A stretch of DNA of 64,000 nucleotides from Palaemon carinicauda (GCF_036898095.1 NC_090750.1:94851546-94915545), one strand, 5' to 3'. Counted from the stretch's first letter, positions 19,851 to 32,373 are shown. Notes: generated by a model from the sequence alone, not told the origin. Program-made: numbers and translations.

Positions 19851-20159
19851 AACAGAGAATTAGTCCCGTAAGCATGGAAATACATAAAAAGTTAATGAAC
19901 TGAATTAAAAATATAGTAATTCAATTAAGCGTGTTTTACTAAAATCTTTAATATACCAATCTCTTAATTACACCCAAAATCAAGGTTAAATTTAAGGTAG
20001 GGGGGAAAGGGAAGGCAGGTGCTGCCCAGCTCCTTATTAGGAGACAAGGCACTAAGAGGGAAAATATATATATGAAGATAGGACCCTGTTATAATGGTTG
20101 TGTTAAATCTGGAGGAACCACTATATCTTTTTAATCTTGGCCATGTGGTACAGATTCCG

Positions 20160-21040
20160 GCTTGGTTCTTTTAACAAAATACAGAATCTATTGTCCGATT
20201 CCTTTCCGGGAAATGGTTCCTCCATCCTCTCTAATAAACAAATGTCCTGAAGGTCTATTTAAATAGTTTTACAGAGTGATAACTGGGCACAGAGATAGAT
20301 CCTGTGGAAGTGGGACAATCTTCCATGGGGACCATCTATTCTGTGGACCCTCATTCTTTTCTAAGAATTTTCCATCTAGAGAGAATAAAATTCCACCAGA
20401 AGAAAGAAATCAATATGATTTGGTTCTCTAGATACTCTAGATAATGCTGAGAGTTCAGATAATCTGGCTACTGAGGCTAAACTTATAAAAAATAATGTCT
20501 TCCTAAGAAGCGCTATATAAGTGCATGAGTCAATATCAGAGACAGAATCTAGATCAAGGACATCATCTAAAACCCACGAAACTGCGTGAGGGCAAGTTAC
20601 TGGTTTTAGTCTAGTACAGGCTCACGGAACAGACAAAAAATACGAATCTGTAAGATTAAAATTGAACCCGATCTGAAATATTTTCTTTAAAGCAGATTTA
20701 ACCATAGTAATAGTATTATTGGCTAGACCTCTTTCCAAGAAGGTTCTGAAAAAGGTAACTGCCAGATTCGTAGTCAGCGTCCGAACCTCTGAGTCTTCCA
20801 GAAATTGGCTAACTTCCTTACATCAGAAGCATTTTCCCGAAGGGAAGAATCTCACATACCTGACACTAGGGACAATGTGTTAAAAGGGTCAATCTCAGCA
20901 TCTCTTTGTGCTGCAAATCTCAGATAGTCCATAAAGTGAAGGCACTCTGAATCCGTGAGGAAGCAGACTCACTGTAAGATAGTACCATCCGTGCTAACTT
21001 GGTTTGGGAATCCCCCGAGATCGGAGTCCTAGTTCCATCA
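20160..21040 (-). pseudogene. C1 tyrosine recombinase remnant
   Basis: Broken YR. Visible in changing frames: an N-terminal helical start around SASSRIQSAFTL (about 20940-20990), the catalytic-domain core SVARLSELSAL with the first arginine near 20450-20480, then FLEKNEGPQNRWSPWK and SLCPV near 20270-20340, parallel to C2 (LAKNELPTKRWGPW and LCPVECL). Many stops. The His/Arg and Tyr blocks expected downstream were not found with confidence before 20160. Confidence 0.6.
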
Positions 21041-22526
21041 AGATAGAGAACCAGTTGCATTGGCCAATTGAGGGCAATCCGACCTTTGAAAGTCCTGAGC
21101 ATGTTCAGGACTTTCAATAGCATGGTTAAAGGTGGAATCAGGTAAATACTCCGTCAGTTGTTCCAATCTATGGACATGCCGTTTGTGACATAGGCCAGAG
21201 AGTCCAGGGTGGGGGCCACATGACATTGTGGCTTGTGATTGGATTCCATGGCAAGTAGGTCTCCTTGGGGACCCGGAACCTGTTGGCAGGTCCAGTTAAA
21301 TGACTTTTTGGCCAAGGACCATTCCGACTCCCGCGAAGGTGTCATTGGTAGAACATCCTCAACCACATTTCTTACGCCCGCCAGGTGAACAGCTGACAGG
21401 TGGCAAAGGTTCCCTGTTGTCATTGAAAAGATAGCTACCATCACTTAATTTATGTGGCTTGATTTGGAACCTCCCCTGTTAATGCAGTGGACTATCACTT
21501 GGCTGTCTAAAATTAGACTGACATGTTTCTGTGACGGGGAAAGACCTATTAAAGTCAAGAACATTTCCTTGACTTCTAAGATATTGATGTTGTCGGAGTG
21601 CCACTCTCCACAACCCCTGGACCTAATAGTATTGGGAATAGCCTCCTCAAATGCTTAGGGAGTCATCTAAATGGACCACCAATGTTGTTGCTGGGAATCG
21701 TAAAGGTACTGAGTTTGCTAGGTTTTTGACCTTCGTCCATTGTTGAAGTTTTTTCCCCTGGTGTAGGTGGAACCCGAGAAATTTTGACTCCATATTTCTC
21801 GTTCTCTTGGACCGCCAAACTCGATTGATATCTTCTAGATTGACTCTCAGTAATGTGTCTATTACTGAGGGAAACTGGAGTAAATCCAGGACTCTTTCTT
21901 GGTTTCTCCGGGTCGTTAGTTTGTCCTTGAGAGATCCTCTTGTGTTTCCTACTATCTCCATCTACTTCTGTGGTGGAATCGACCGCTTGTGTGTGGTCAG
22001 GAACCATTAAAGACCTAACCACTGGAAGCACGTTGCTGGAGAAAGACGGGACTTTTTGAAATTTACTTGGAAATCTAAGTATTCCAGAAATTTTATTACT
22101 TTGTCCGACGCCTTGTGGCATTCCTTGACGCTGTTGGCCCAGATAAACCAACCGTCTAGGAAGGCCACTAACTGTATTCCTTGAGTCCTCAACTCTTGGA
22201 CTACTGTCTCCTCCAACTTAATGAATAACTTGGTCGTTATGTTGAGTCCGAATGGCATCACCTTGAGGGTGTAAGCCCGTTTGCCTAGCTTGAATCCTAG
22301 GAAAGGACGAAAAAGCCTTGCTATCGGAACATGAAAATAAACACCTGTAAGATCTATAGAGGTGGTGACAGCCCCACGGGGACAAAAGGTCCTCACCTGT
22401 GAGACAGTCAGCATATGGAACTAGTCGCATTGAATATATGTATTCAAAAAGGACAGATCTAGGTTACTCTTCGTTTGTCAGAGTTTTTCTTAGGCACTCT
22501 GAACAAACGTGCTTGAAATTTTTAAG
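21000..22526 (-). pseudogene. C1 reverse transcriptase/RNase H/methyltransferase-like remnant
   Basis: RT pieces in the frame 22414-22007: SIDLTGVYFHVPI, MPFGLN, and FLDGWF at 22162-22148, where the second catalytic aspartate of the YxDD box is glycine. Thumb-like FKKSRLSP and FQWLGL follow. RNase H remnants in other frames include ILEVKEMFLTL and LILDSQVIVHCINR (about 21480-21560), and an MT-like part with VAPTLDS and NMLRTF ends near 21050. The RT N-terminus is separated by the TIR element inserted at 22527. Inactive. Confidence 0.75.
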
Positions 22527-22886
22527 TACAGTGGTACCTCTACATACGAATTTAATCCGTTCCAGAACCAACTTCTGATGTAGAAAATGTTCGGATGTAG
22601 AAACGAATTTTCCCATAAGAATACATGGTAACTCATTTAATTCGTTCCTCAGCCTAAAAACCCATAATAAATCCTTAATTAATGGCTACACATAATTACA
22701 CACAACAATAACATCACTGCATAATATGTAAGAAGCATGTAAAAAAGATCATTATAAAGAAATAATAAATAAAAAATGTGTTTTATTGCCACTTTACCTT
22801 AGACAGGCCAACGCAGGTGTAGGATTTGCTACGCCGGAGACGGACGATCGGCGAGAAGGTAGACATGGTGTTAACATGTTCTTTAA

Positions 22887-22893
<7 letters not shown>

Positions 22894-22966
<73 letters not shown>

Positions 22967-23005
22967 TTCTTCACTGTTAGTGTTAGAGACATCTATTAAT
23001 TTTTC

Positions 23006-23077
<72 letters not shown>
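22894..23077. repeat. (CT)n at 22894-22961 and (GA)n at 23008-23077
   Basis: Long dinucleotide runs, opposite in sense, separated by 46 bases and able to pair with each other. Frames through them code only RE or SL repeats and are not genes. Confidence 0.95.
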
Positions 23078-23080
<3 letters not shown>

Positions 23081-23626
23081 AACAAAAATGAGAGATTAAA
23101 CAAAAATGTGTTGTGTACATATGATTTTTAACAGCGTTAACGAGTTGAAAGACAGTTAAATGTAACTAAAAAATCAATATCAGCGAATATGAATTCCTTT
23201 ATTAACTAAAACAAATATTGATACAAACACACTCGTGTGCGTATGCGCAAACACACACACACTCACAAGGAGACACGATCGGTAAGGAGGTAGAGATGGT
23301 GACTGCGATAACATACCGTAACTTACACTACGGAAATTTTAATCTAACTTAGCTTATTTATTTTTTTTTTTTTTATATTTCATATTTTTTACATTTTTTT
23401 TTCTTTTGATTTTTTATTTTCATCACTTTCAGTGACGAGTTACGGTATGTTATCGCAGTCACCATCTCTACCTCCTCCCCGACCGTCTCTCTTACTGCGT
23501 AGCAATTCCTGTTTTAGTTAATAAAGGAATTCAGATTAGCTGTTATTACTTTCTTAGTTACATTTAATTGTTTTTCAACTCGTTGACGCTGTTAAAAATC
23601 ATATGTACTCTAAACACATTTTTGTT

Positions 23627-23630
<4 letters not shown>

Positions 23631-23667
<37 letters not shown>

Positions 23668-23703
23668 AAAAAATAATAGACGTATCTAACACTATAACAG
23701 CGA

Positions 23704-23757
<54 letters not shown>
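23631..23757. repeat. (CT)n at 23631-23663 and (GA)n at about 23707-23757
   Basis: Second pair of dinucleotide runs, in the other arm of the foldback at 22870-23785. They are the inverted partners of the first pair. Confidence 0.95.
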
Positions 23758-23761
<4 letters not shown>

Positions 23762-24456
23762 ATTCAAAGAACATGTTAATGCTATGTTTAGAGAGAAACA
23801 GAAAAAGAGAGAAGTCTTATTTAAAAGAGCTTGTTAATGCTATCATGGTTTTCTTTGCTTCACTTTTTTCTTTCTTTCTGTTCATCACGCTGGCCCTTCT
23901 CACAAATGATCGTTGCCAACAATCTCTTTGTCCTTTATCCCTATCAACAAAAGGCATTCTATCTCTTCCAGAGTATTGCTAAGATGTCTTGTAATAATGG
24001 TGATCCCCTTCGATGGTTATTTGCTTTAATAGCTGCCTTCAGCTTGATGATCCTCGAGATAATAGGCCTATTCCGGCCATATTGTTTAGCCATACAGTAT
24101 CACTCACATGCACACTCTCTCATGTTTTTCTATAATTTCTTGCTTCAATTCTAATGAAAGAATTGCCTTCTTCCTGTACTGAAACTTAGCTTCTTAGGCA
24201 CCATGATTATAGGTAAAATCAAAAAGGAAATGTGAGAAAAGGAAGAAAATAAGCACTGTTAATAACAGACCATACAGAGGACAACCACACGATACACACA
24301 AGAATAGAGAACTGAGCACTCGACGCTTAATGGCGTAATGTTTACTTCGTGTGTCGAAATAAAATTCGGGTGTAGAGTCAAAAATTTGCTCGAATATTAC
24401 TTCGGATGTTGGAAAATTCGGATGTAGATACGTTCGTGTGTAGAGGTTCCACTGTA

Positions 24457-25681
24457 TATTACCTCTTTTATTGCTTTCTTCAGAAGATCTCCTCTGTAAA
24501 GTGTTAAGTCTGCTGTAGGAATCTGATAAAAACTGGTTGGTGGAGGGGGCTGATTTAAAAAATCTCCACCTCAGATCTTTCATTACGACGTTGTATGCCA
24601 ATTGCTGAACGCCCAACGGCTCCGAAAGAGTTACTGTACAGCCTTCCTCCTACCTGGGGAGTCCTCTATGCAGGAAGGCTCCCCTAGCTCTACTACCTCT
24701 TGCATTCGTATTATATCCGTGAAACACTCCCTGTGTTTTGAAGAAAGGATGATACCCCGGAGACGCAATAAATGTAGTGGCGGTTGACTTACCCACACAT
24801 ATTGATTTTGTGGCTGGATTCTTGAGGTGGAAGGCTGGCTCACCTGGGATACTGGCATTGCCTGTAGCACATCCTGAGCCTGTAGCCTTTGGAAGGACTG
24901 AAACTTCCTTGGTCATCTCCTACCTCGTGATTGCTGTCTGGTGGGCTCGAATTTTCTTTTTGGAATTAGACCCCACCGTACTCTGAGGCTTTGGTTGACT
25001 CCAGTTGCTTCTCCGAGGGTGCTATTTACCACGTCCTCCGGGAAGAAGTCCGCTCCCCAGATCGAGGCCTTAAGTAACCTGTTAGGCTCATGCCTAAAGG
25101 AGTCCTCAAGTAAGACGAGCTTCCGGCAAGAGCGACGGACCCCTGCAAAGTCATATGTATCACACTAGTGCGTGAGGCAAAGACTTTGCCAGGATTTTAA
25201 AAAGTGGCTCCTCTCGTAGACTAACAAAGTCATCTCCGTCATCGTGGCTGAGTTGATAGATCTACCCAGTCTGGTTCTTGCACCGTATTCTATCTTAACC
25301 AGAGAGTCTGGAAGTCCGGGGAGGCATTCACTAAACTGTGTGGTGGCACAGTCCTAGTACAGTATAATGACCCTGCCGTGAACGTAGCTGGTGCATCGAT
25401 CCAGCATTCTTGGCCTCCTGGGAACAACAGCGAAGTTAGTTCCGTAGTTGCGGCGTGGGCTTGCCTTCCATATCCACCTGTAAGGTAAGGCCTACTACCT
25501 TGGTGGTACATGGTGTCGGGGTTTGCCCGTCCACCACGAACATAGTGTATGTATTCTTATGAGGGGTTAACTTGGTATTGACACAGTCCCACTCATTTAC
25601 AGTCCGGACCCAGTCGGACCGAGGTTGCTCGACGCTCATATCAAGGGAAGATGAATTGTAAATCTGGTAGATACCATTCAA
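24457..25681 (-). pseudogene. C1 gag remnant
   Basis: Recognised from similarity to the C2 gag rather than from an open frame. On the minus strand HEPNRLLKASIWGADFFPED is visible at about 25030-25090 (C2 has a similar stretch with IWGKDPSPNEVV at about 55680), followed by a QSLRVRWG-like end. A Gln/Pro-rich tail (QPSTSRIQPQNQYVWVSQ) lies at 24870-24750. Upstream frames at 25290-25681 belong to the middle of gag. Frames shift several times. 25682-25863 holds no recognisable C1 feature. Confidence 0.55.
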
Positions 25682-25948
25682 GATTTTCTACCTGATGGGG
25701 ACCACATCCTGCTATTATCAACATGCCCTCTGAGAACGGGGCATGAAGAGCCAATCGCCACGGACCGTTCTAAACGATCGCCGGGAGTTTTGACACGTCC
25801 AGAACCACAAACTACCATTGTTGTGGTAGTCCGGACCGCAAAGATTATCCATCATATTTTCCTTCATCCTCGCCTCTCTCTTGGCAGCCATTAATGCTTT
25901 TTTGCTTTTTCTTTGACAGGTTTGTGTTTGAAGTTGGCCTCTGCGATT

Positions 25949-26943
25949 ATGGGCACCTGTCCTGTATTTCCCGACCGCCCCTGCGGAACATTCATGTTGG
26001 TTGTCGAGACAGACCCTCACACCCTTTGCCCTTACTGTAGAGGTCAACGGTGTGAAAGTAATAACAAGTGTGGTGAGTGTAGGGAGTGGTCTACCTCCCA
26101 GTGGGAGAGGTTTTCTTGGCGACATAAGAAGAAGTCCAGGCGGGATCTTTCTCCTTCGAAGGTTTCTTTGAAAGGAGAAAAACCCAAGGGCTCTTCTTCC
26201 GTTGCCCAAACCTCCTCCGAAGCTCCCACTCAAGCGGTCTCTTTCGAGAGATCGTCGAGTGGTAGCGTAGACCATGGTTCTGTTTTCCAAACTCGGGGTT
26301 CGAGAGATGGCGTTGCCTCCCCTAGCGAGGCAGCTCCACCTCTCCCCCGGGGAAGGATGTGTCATTAACCAATCTTTTTCAGCTTTGGTCTTCCTTGGGG
26401 CTAGAGGGTTCGCCCTCCAAGGAAGCATTACTTGACCACATCCGATTGGGTGCCGCTGTCAAGCAATCGCCGACTTTGGCAGAGGTTGATCCTCTGTCAA
26501 TTGTCGACGTTGCGGCGTTAGAGGTATCCAGTGCGGTATCTCCTAATACCTCTGCCTCTTCACATCCTGCAGTAGCTGAAGGCTTAGTTTCTCCCGTTCC
26601 TGCTCAACCAACGAAGGAGAAACTAAGTCCAACAGCCTCTCCTGCTGGTGTTTCTCCCCCTCGGGGAAGTTCACTTACAGAGACTCCTCTTCGGAGAACT
26701 GCAGAAGGTCACCTTGCTGATCCAACGGCCCCCAGAGGGCGCATCCGTCGCAAGGCTCGCCTTCCTCTTCGCCAGAGAGGCCTTCCTTCACCTGCAGTGA
26801 GGAGGCGCCTCTTTGGTTCATCATCTCCGTTGCAGTCAGCCGCAGAGGAGCCTCGTCAGCGTTCACCGACTGTTCCTTCTATGGTCCTGGACCTCTCAGG
26901 GATCGTTTGCGATACCCTTCGGTGGAAGGCCGTCCTTTCATAG
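25949..26943 (+). pseudogene. A3 gag, N-terminal part
   Basis: From ATG 25949 (25 bases after the acceptor-like CTTTGACAG): MGTCPVFPDRPCGTF, DPHTLCPYCRGQRC and CGECREWS give the zinc-binding type Cys cluster. The frame 25913-26368 is followed in another frame by 26359-26943 (SLGLEGSPSKEALL, SPTLAEVDPLSIVDV, then Arg-rich PRGRIRRKARLPLRQRG). Relative to A1/A2 this copy lacks their early stop but has its own frameshift near 26350 (loss of the NVTNHDLLQ region). Confidence 0.7.
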
Positions 26944-27119
26944 GACAAGTCGACCCTCCACCCGACAGACCTACTGACCTGCCGTCACCGTTCCTGAGAG
27001 CTGATGCGCGCTACGCGCCTACGAAACCTGACTTACATGCTCGTCAGGCATCGAACCCTGTTACGGGGTATAAAGGGAGTATGCGCCATCGCGCGCATAC
27101 GTCCCTTGCGCGCCATGAT

Positions 27120-27300
27120 GGACATGCGCGCTAACGTTCTCTTGCGCGCCACTGTGCGCCATCAACTTCCTGCACGCCAGCAACCTCCTGTGCGCCAGCG
27201 CTCTCCTACGCGTCAGGGCTCTCCAACTCGTCAGCGCTCGCCAACGCACCAGCGCCCACGCACAGCGATCTCTCCTGCGCGCCCACGATCTTCGGATCTG
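27120..27300 (+). repeat. Arg/Ser/Pro-coding minisatellite in A3 gag
   Basis: 18-bp units in the frame 27004-27312 give VRQRSP, TRQGSP, TRQRSP and similar. Same block as 2458-2900 but with fewer units. CpG-rich sequence of the same kind, with frameshifts, continues to about 27800. Confidence 0.75.
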
Positions 27301-27982
27301 GGCGCTGTCTAGAAGTCAAAGACTTCTCCTACGCGCCAGCTGCTGTCTCCAGCGCGCGTTCACGCGCAGTCACCCTCTCGCGCCCGCGCCCATTCTCTCC
27401 TACAGTTGCACGCCACCATACTGACGCGCGCCCACACGCACAGGCTCCAACTGCGCGCCCGCTCGCCAGGGGTATCTCTCCTGCACGCGCACCCTACGAC
27501 ATCTACTGGGGCGCACAAACATTCGCCCGCACGCCCGCGTGTTTAACGACCTGATCATGCGCTCCAACGTGCGTGCGAACATTCGCCCGCGCCCTCAATC
27601 AGTCTCCTGAGTGCTCTCCTGTGTACCCACAGTCTCCCGCGCGCGCTCCTACGCGCCATCACTCTCCTGCGCTCCAGCAGTCTCCCGCGCACGACCCCTG
27701 GTATTCCTCATTGCGCGAGCACCATTACGCGCCCCCGCGCGAGCGACAATACCCTCCCGCGCGCGAGGCTGCTGGACAACGCACGGCAAGGTCGCCATCG
27801 CCGCATTCCCCTCCCCGCAAACGCATAACAGCGCGCACTGCGGCGGAAGGGAAGCATCCAGAATGGTCCAGGATCTCTTCTTCTTTTCAGGCGAACCCCA
27901 TAATGGAAACTCCTCCCAGGGATCCGTCGATCCCTGTCCCTCCATAGGGAGTGTCTGACAGCGCTGCTGTCAGTCAACAGCC

Positions 27983-29437
27983 ATGGTTCGGTTTGGTCCG
28001 CTAATCAGAGCAATTATGCAGACTTTCAAGCCTGTTCTCTCTGAGTTGGGGCACAGATCCTTGTCTGTCTCTACCCCTCTGAAGAGAAAAAGAGTAGTTC
28101 CGGACACGGTGACTTCTCCGAGAGCTAAGTTGACTCCTCGCAAGCCTTCGAGTCAGGTTCCTTCACACCCCCAGACTTTTTCTCCTTCCCTGTCGGACGA
28201 GGACTTCCCGTCCTCAGGGGAGTCACGTGAGGTGAGACGTTCCCCCATCGCACCAATGAGGGAAACCCCACCTCGCGTTGAAAAGTCTTCCCGGGTAGGG
28301 CCTGAAAAGAACTTGCCACAGTTTATGTTAGTGCCCTACATCCTTCCCAGGAAGGAGTCGAAGGACTCGAAGACGGTACCAAAATCCTCGACAAGACTTA
28401 GGACGAAGCCAGCTAGCCACTCGGAGAATGTCCGCGAATCTCCCCAAGAAGAGCCTTTGGGGACAGGAGACTTCGCTGCAAGTCCAACATCCGGAGGAGA
28501 ACTACAAGAGTCAGAGCATGAATTTTGGCAGGTGCTGACTCTTATGAGGGCTCTCAATGGGTTTGCCGACCCAGAGATCCTCCCTTGAGAAGGCAAAGAC
28601 ACAGTCTTGGACCGCGTATTTGGCACTCAAAAACCTTCTAAGGCCAGTGCGGCTCTGCCTTGGTCTCATGGGGTTAATAGTACCAGGGACAAGATCGCTG
28701 TTCAGCTCTCTGAGTTGTCCTCCTCCAACCATTCAAGTGCCGGCAAAAAGCTTCTCCCACCTCCTCGCGTACAGCAAAGGAGGTACTTCGAGATCTTGGA
28801 GGAGCCTTGTTTGGCTCTTCCTCTCCACCATTTGTTGGAAGAGCTTACCAGGGGAGTCCCTCTTGAGAGAGACTCCAACCGGCAGGTCTCGTTCTCAGCA
28901 ACCGAGATCCTTAACCAGGAGAAGGTTGCGAAGTGTGCTATGCAAGCCACTTCGTGGCTGGATATCTGGTTAGGGACCTTAGGTATCCTGATACGCTTTG
29001 AGGACTTCTCCAAAGAACGTACCAGGAAAGCTATGGCGATGTTCTTCCTCTCAGGCACTCGCACGATCGAGTTTCTGGGCCACCAAGTCTCGAACTTGTG
29101 GGCAAACACCATCCTGAAACGTCGGGATGCGGTAGCTGAGAGGTTCCATCAGAAGGTCCCTAGCACCAAGATAAATAGGCTCAGTCATTCTTCCTAAGAA
29201 GGAATGAATTTGTTTGAGCCTAAGGATGTGGAACAGGCCACTGAGAGGTGGAGGAAGTCCCACCAAGACTCCCTCCTTCATAGGGCTTTGACATCCAAGC
29301 ACTATAAGCCTCCAGCACCCCAGCAGTCCCGTCCGACCAAGATCACAAAACCGACGGCAGCAGCGAAGACAGTGGTGTCTAAACCCTTTCCAGGAGGTAA
29401 GAATCCTAGAGGGAGCAGCCGAGGCCACAAATGCTAG
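27983..29437 (+). pseudogene. A3 gag, middle and C-terminal part
   Basis: One continuous frame interrupted only by stops at 28586-28588 and 29195-29197. It contains FKPVLSELGHRSL, a Ser/Pro-rich stretch, and then the best-preserved Gag core of family A: REVRRSPIAP, LPWSHGVNSTRDK, LPPPRVQQRRYFEI, LALPLHHLLEELTRG, VAKCAMQATSWLDIWLG and WANTILKRRDAVAERFH. It ends in a basic Lys/Pro tail (KPTAAAKTVVSKPFPGG). By position this should be the capsid-like and nucleic-acid-binding part, but I recognise no named fold. A pyrimidine run and CAG at 27870-27889 lie shortly before it. Confidence 0.7.
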
Positions 29438-29603
29438 GATTGACAGTCCCCCTGCATGTCCACCGGTGGGGGGATGCCTACAAAGTTGCGCAGACAGGTG
29501 GCAGTAACTCGGGGACGATTCCTGGACGATTTCCAAAATCAGTCAGGGATATCGCGTCCAGTTCACAACATCTCTACCTCCCCTGACGACGAATCCAGTT
29601 TCA

Positions 29604-31504
29604 TTGAGCTCCCTTGCCATGGGATCAGCAAAGGGGCAAGCCCTTCGGGCAGAAGTCCAGACCCTGTTGAAGAAGGGCGCTCTCCAAGAGGTCCTCGATG
29701 GATCCCCAGGTTTCTTCAGTCGACTCTTTCTTGTAAAGAAGGCGTCTGGAGGCTGGAGACCGGTCATCGACCTCTCTGCTCTGAACAAGTTTGTCAAAAA
29801 AACTCCGTTCAGCATGGAGACCGCAGACATGGTCAGACTAGCGGTGAGACCGCAAGACTTCATGTGTACACTGGATCTGAAGGACGCGTACTTCCAGATC
29901 CCAGTCCATCGGTCTTAAAGGAAGTACTTAAGATTCAGCCTAGACAACAAGGAGTACCAGTTCGAGGTGCTGTGTTTCGGTCTCTCCACAGCACGGCAAG
30001 TTTTCCCCAGAGTGTTTTCCCTAATATCTTCGTGGACACACAGGATCGGCATTCGTCTCCTCCGTTATCTGGACGACTGGCTGATCCTAGCAGACTCGGT
30101 GTCATCCCTTCAACACCGGGACAAACTTCTGGGACTTTGCCAGGATCTGGGGATCATGGTAAATCTTGAGAAGTCCTCTCTGCTTCCCACTCAAAGACTG
30201 GTATATCTAGGCATGATTATAGACACCAATCTCCACAAAGCCTTCCCATCAGACGACAGGATAGCAAGGCTGAGGAAGGTCGCAAGCCATTTTCTCAGAC
30301 GAGAAGAACTTCCAGCCCAATCGTGGTTACGTCTCCTCGTTCACCTTTCTTCTTGGGGTCGTCTAGTTCCCAACGGTTGCCTCAGTATGAGATCCCTCCA
30401 ATGGCGGCCCAAGTCCCGATGGAATCAAGGTTACGATTCCCCTGACATCATGATCCCTATGGGACCTGCGGAACGGACGGACCTCCATTGGTGGGTGACA
30501 GTCGAGAACCTACGAAGAGGAGAGGATCTTCTCGTCCTCCCCCGGGAATTGATGCTGTTTTCGGACGCCTCAAAGAAAGGGTGGGGGCCCACGTACTGCA
30601 CCACACGACCTCAGGCCTGTGGTCAGAATCAGAAAAGTGCCTTCATATAAATCTTCTAGAGATGAAAGCCGTCTCTCTGGCCCTTCAACAGTTCCAACAA
30701 TACCTGGCGGGCCACTCTGTGGTGGTGATGAGCGACAACACAGTAGTGGCTTACATCAACAAACAAGGAGGTACCTTTTCACAGCAGCTATCCCTTCTTG
30801 CAGTAGATATGCTGAGATGGGCTGAAGTCCACGCGATTCCGCTATCGGCACGTTTCATTCCAGGCAAGAGGAATGTGCTCGCCGACAATCTGAGCAGAGC
30901 GTCTCAGATAGTGAGTACTGAGTGGTCTTTGGATCATCTAGTAGCCAACAAAGTCTTGACTTTGTGGGGTTCTCCGACTGTGGATCTGTTAGCAACAGCG
31001 TTGAACTTCAAGCTTCCGCTGTACTGCTTCCCAGTCCCAGACCCCAAGGCTCTATGGCAAGAGGCCTTCCAACAACGGTGGGACAACATCGACGTTTACG
31101 CCTTTCCCCCGTTCTGTCTGATGAGGAGGGTGCTCAACAAGACCAGAACATCGGTCAATCTTTCGATGACCCTAACAGTTCCACTATGGCATCACGCGGA
31201 ATGGTTCACGGACCTTCTGCAACTCCTAACGGAGCTACCGAGAGAGCTCCCTCTACGGCACAATCTACTCAGACAACCACGTGCTGACATCTTCCACAAA
31301 GCCGTAGCTTTGCTACGACTTCACGCCTGGAGACTATCCAGCATCTCCTCACTGAGAGAGGATTTTCGCAACAAGTTACGGTCAGGATGTCTGGAAATCT
31401 ACGAAAGTCATCCGCAGCTGTCTACCAGGCAAAGTGGAAGGTCTTCTGTGGCTGGTGTCGTGGAAGGGGTATCTCTCCACTCGATGCCACTATTCCAACA
31501 ATAG
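29604..31504 (+). pseudogene. A3 reverse transcriptase/RNase H/methyltransferase-like
   Basis: RT N-terminus at 29604-29918 (GGWRPVIDLSALNKF, SMETADMV, CTLDLKDAYFQIPVH), stopped by TAA at 29916-29918, then RT palm from 29967 with CFGLSTA and RYLDDWLI, then frame 30488-31504 with RNase H (INLLEMKAV, VMSDNTVVAYI, NVLADNLSR) and the methyltransferase-like domain (VDLLATAL, VYAFPPF, LWHHAEW). Two frame changes, near 29940 and 30590, and one dropped codon in the SDNTT box. Apart from these it keeps all expected catalytic acids. YR starts near 31387 and overlaps this end. Confidence 0.88.
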
Positions 31505-32373
31505 CGGAGTTCCTCGTGTATTTGCGGGAAGAAATGCGCCTTTCAGTCTCGGCAGTGAAAGGCTATCGCTAAGCCTTAAGTCTAGCATTCAGGCTGAAAG
31601 GAATGGACATTTCTTCTTCGCTGGAACTTTCCCTACTCATACGAAGTTATGAACTTACCTGCCCTCAGTTGGAAGTGAGACCTCCTCCATGGAACGTGGT
31701 TCGAGTTCTCAGGTCTCTTAAGAGACCTCCCTATGAACCATTACGCCAGGCTTCAGATCGCCACCTAACCTGGAAGACGGTGTTCCTACTAGCTTTGGCT
31801 TCGGCCAAGCGTGTTAGGGAACTTTATGGTCTCTCGTATGACATCGCCCATTCAAGGGGATGGGGGGAGGTAACGTTCGGATTCGTCCCTGAGTTCATTG
31901 CCAAGACTCAGAATCCTGGAGCAGCGAATCCTCGATTCGACTCCTTCCGGATTTCTAGTCTCCGTTCTCTAACAAATGACCCAGACCATCTCCTACTATG
32001 CCCAGTAAGGAGTTTGAGGCTATATCTTAAAATAACAGCTGCCGTTCGTCCTCATGTGCCAGCCTTATTCGTTAGCACAGGGAGGACAAAGAGGAGGGTC
32101 ACCAAGAACACCATCTCGGCATGGATTCGTAGGGTGATTCATCTGTCCCTGAATCCAAATCCTCCTCCATCACGTAACCCTAGATGACATGATGTCAGGG
32201 GCATAGCTACGTCCCTGGCCTTCAAAAAGAATTTTTCAGTGACGCAGGTTCTACAAGCAGGGGTGTGGAAGCGTCGGACAACCTTCACAGCCCACTACCT
32301 GCAAGACGTGACCCACAGGAGGCTCGATACATTCTCTATCGGCCCTGTGGTGGCTGCACAACAGCTGGTTTAA
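31387..32373 (+). pseudogene. A3 tyrosine recombinase with two stops
   Basis: A single 329-codon frame with two stops: TAA 31570-31572 and TGA 32185-32187. It contains SAAVYQAKWKVFCGW, GYR then the first stop, SAKRVRELYGL (first Arg), LLCPVRSLRLYLK, RVTKNTISAWIRR, then the second stop in place of the codon just before HDVRG, GVWKRRT (Trp) and FTAHYLQDV (Tyr nucleophile), ending AAQQLV. All catalytic residues survive. The first stop is shared with A1, A2 and A4, the second is private. Confidence 0.88.

Larger units (their letters stand above)
22527..24456 (+). mobile_element. TA-flanked terminal-inverted-repeat element with foldback interior
   Basis: Ends are CAGTGGTACCTCTACATACG (22529 on) and its near-complement ending at 24454; 20 of 22 terminal bases match and TA flanks both sides (22527-22528, 24455-24456). 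That is the pattern of non-autonomous Tc1/mariner/pogo-type DNA transposons. No transposase frame is visible. The interior is a long imperfect foldback: about 22870-23345 pairs with 23415-23785, and includes two CT and two GA tracts. It sits in the RT region of C1. Confidence 0.8.
12608..25863 (-). mobile_element. Element C1, degraded DIRS-like retrotransposon split by two insertions
   Basis: Family C element on the minus strand. Its 3' terminus is at 12608-12626 and continues at 19404 after the B1 insertion. Then come an ICR (19756-19850), YR (about 20160-21040), RT-RH-MT (about 21000-22526), a TIR element insertion (22527-24456) and gag (about 24457-25681). The 5' end, including the right-hand ITR, is not found. 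Without insertions about 4.5 kb remain. Stops and frameshifts are everywhere. Its RT and gag resemble C2 (FKKS then FQWL; IWG-x-D). Confidence 0.75.

Noticed and set aside
22783..23837. Frames coding RE or SL repeats
   Set aside because: They are translations of (GA)n and (CT)n tracts.
29051..29863. Long minus-strand frames opposite A3
   Set aside because: Antisense to gag and RT blocks that are recognisable on the plus strand.
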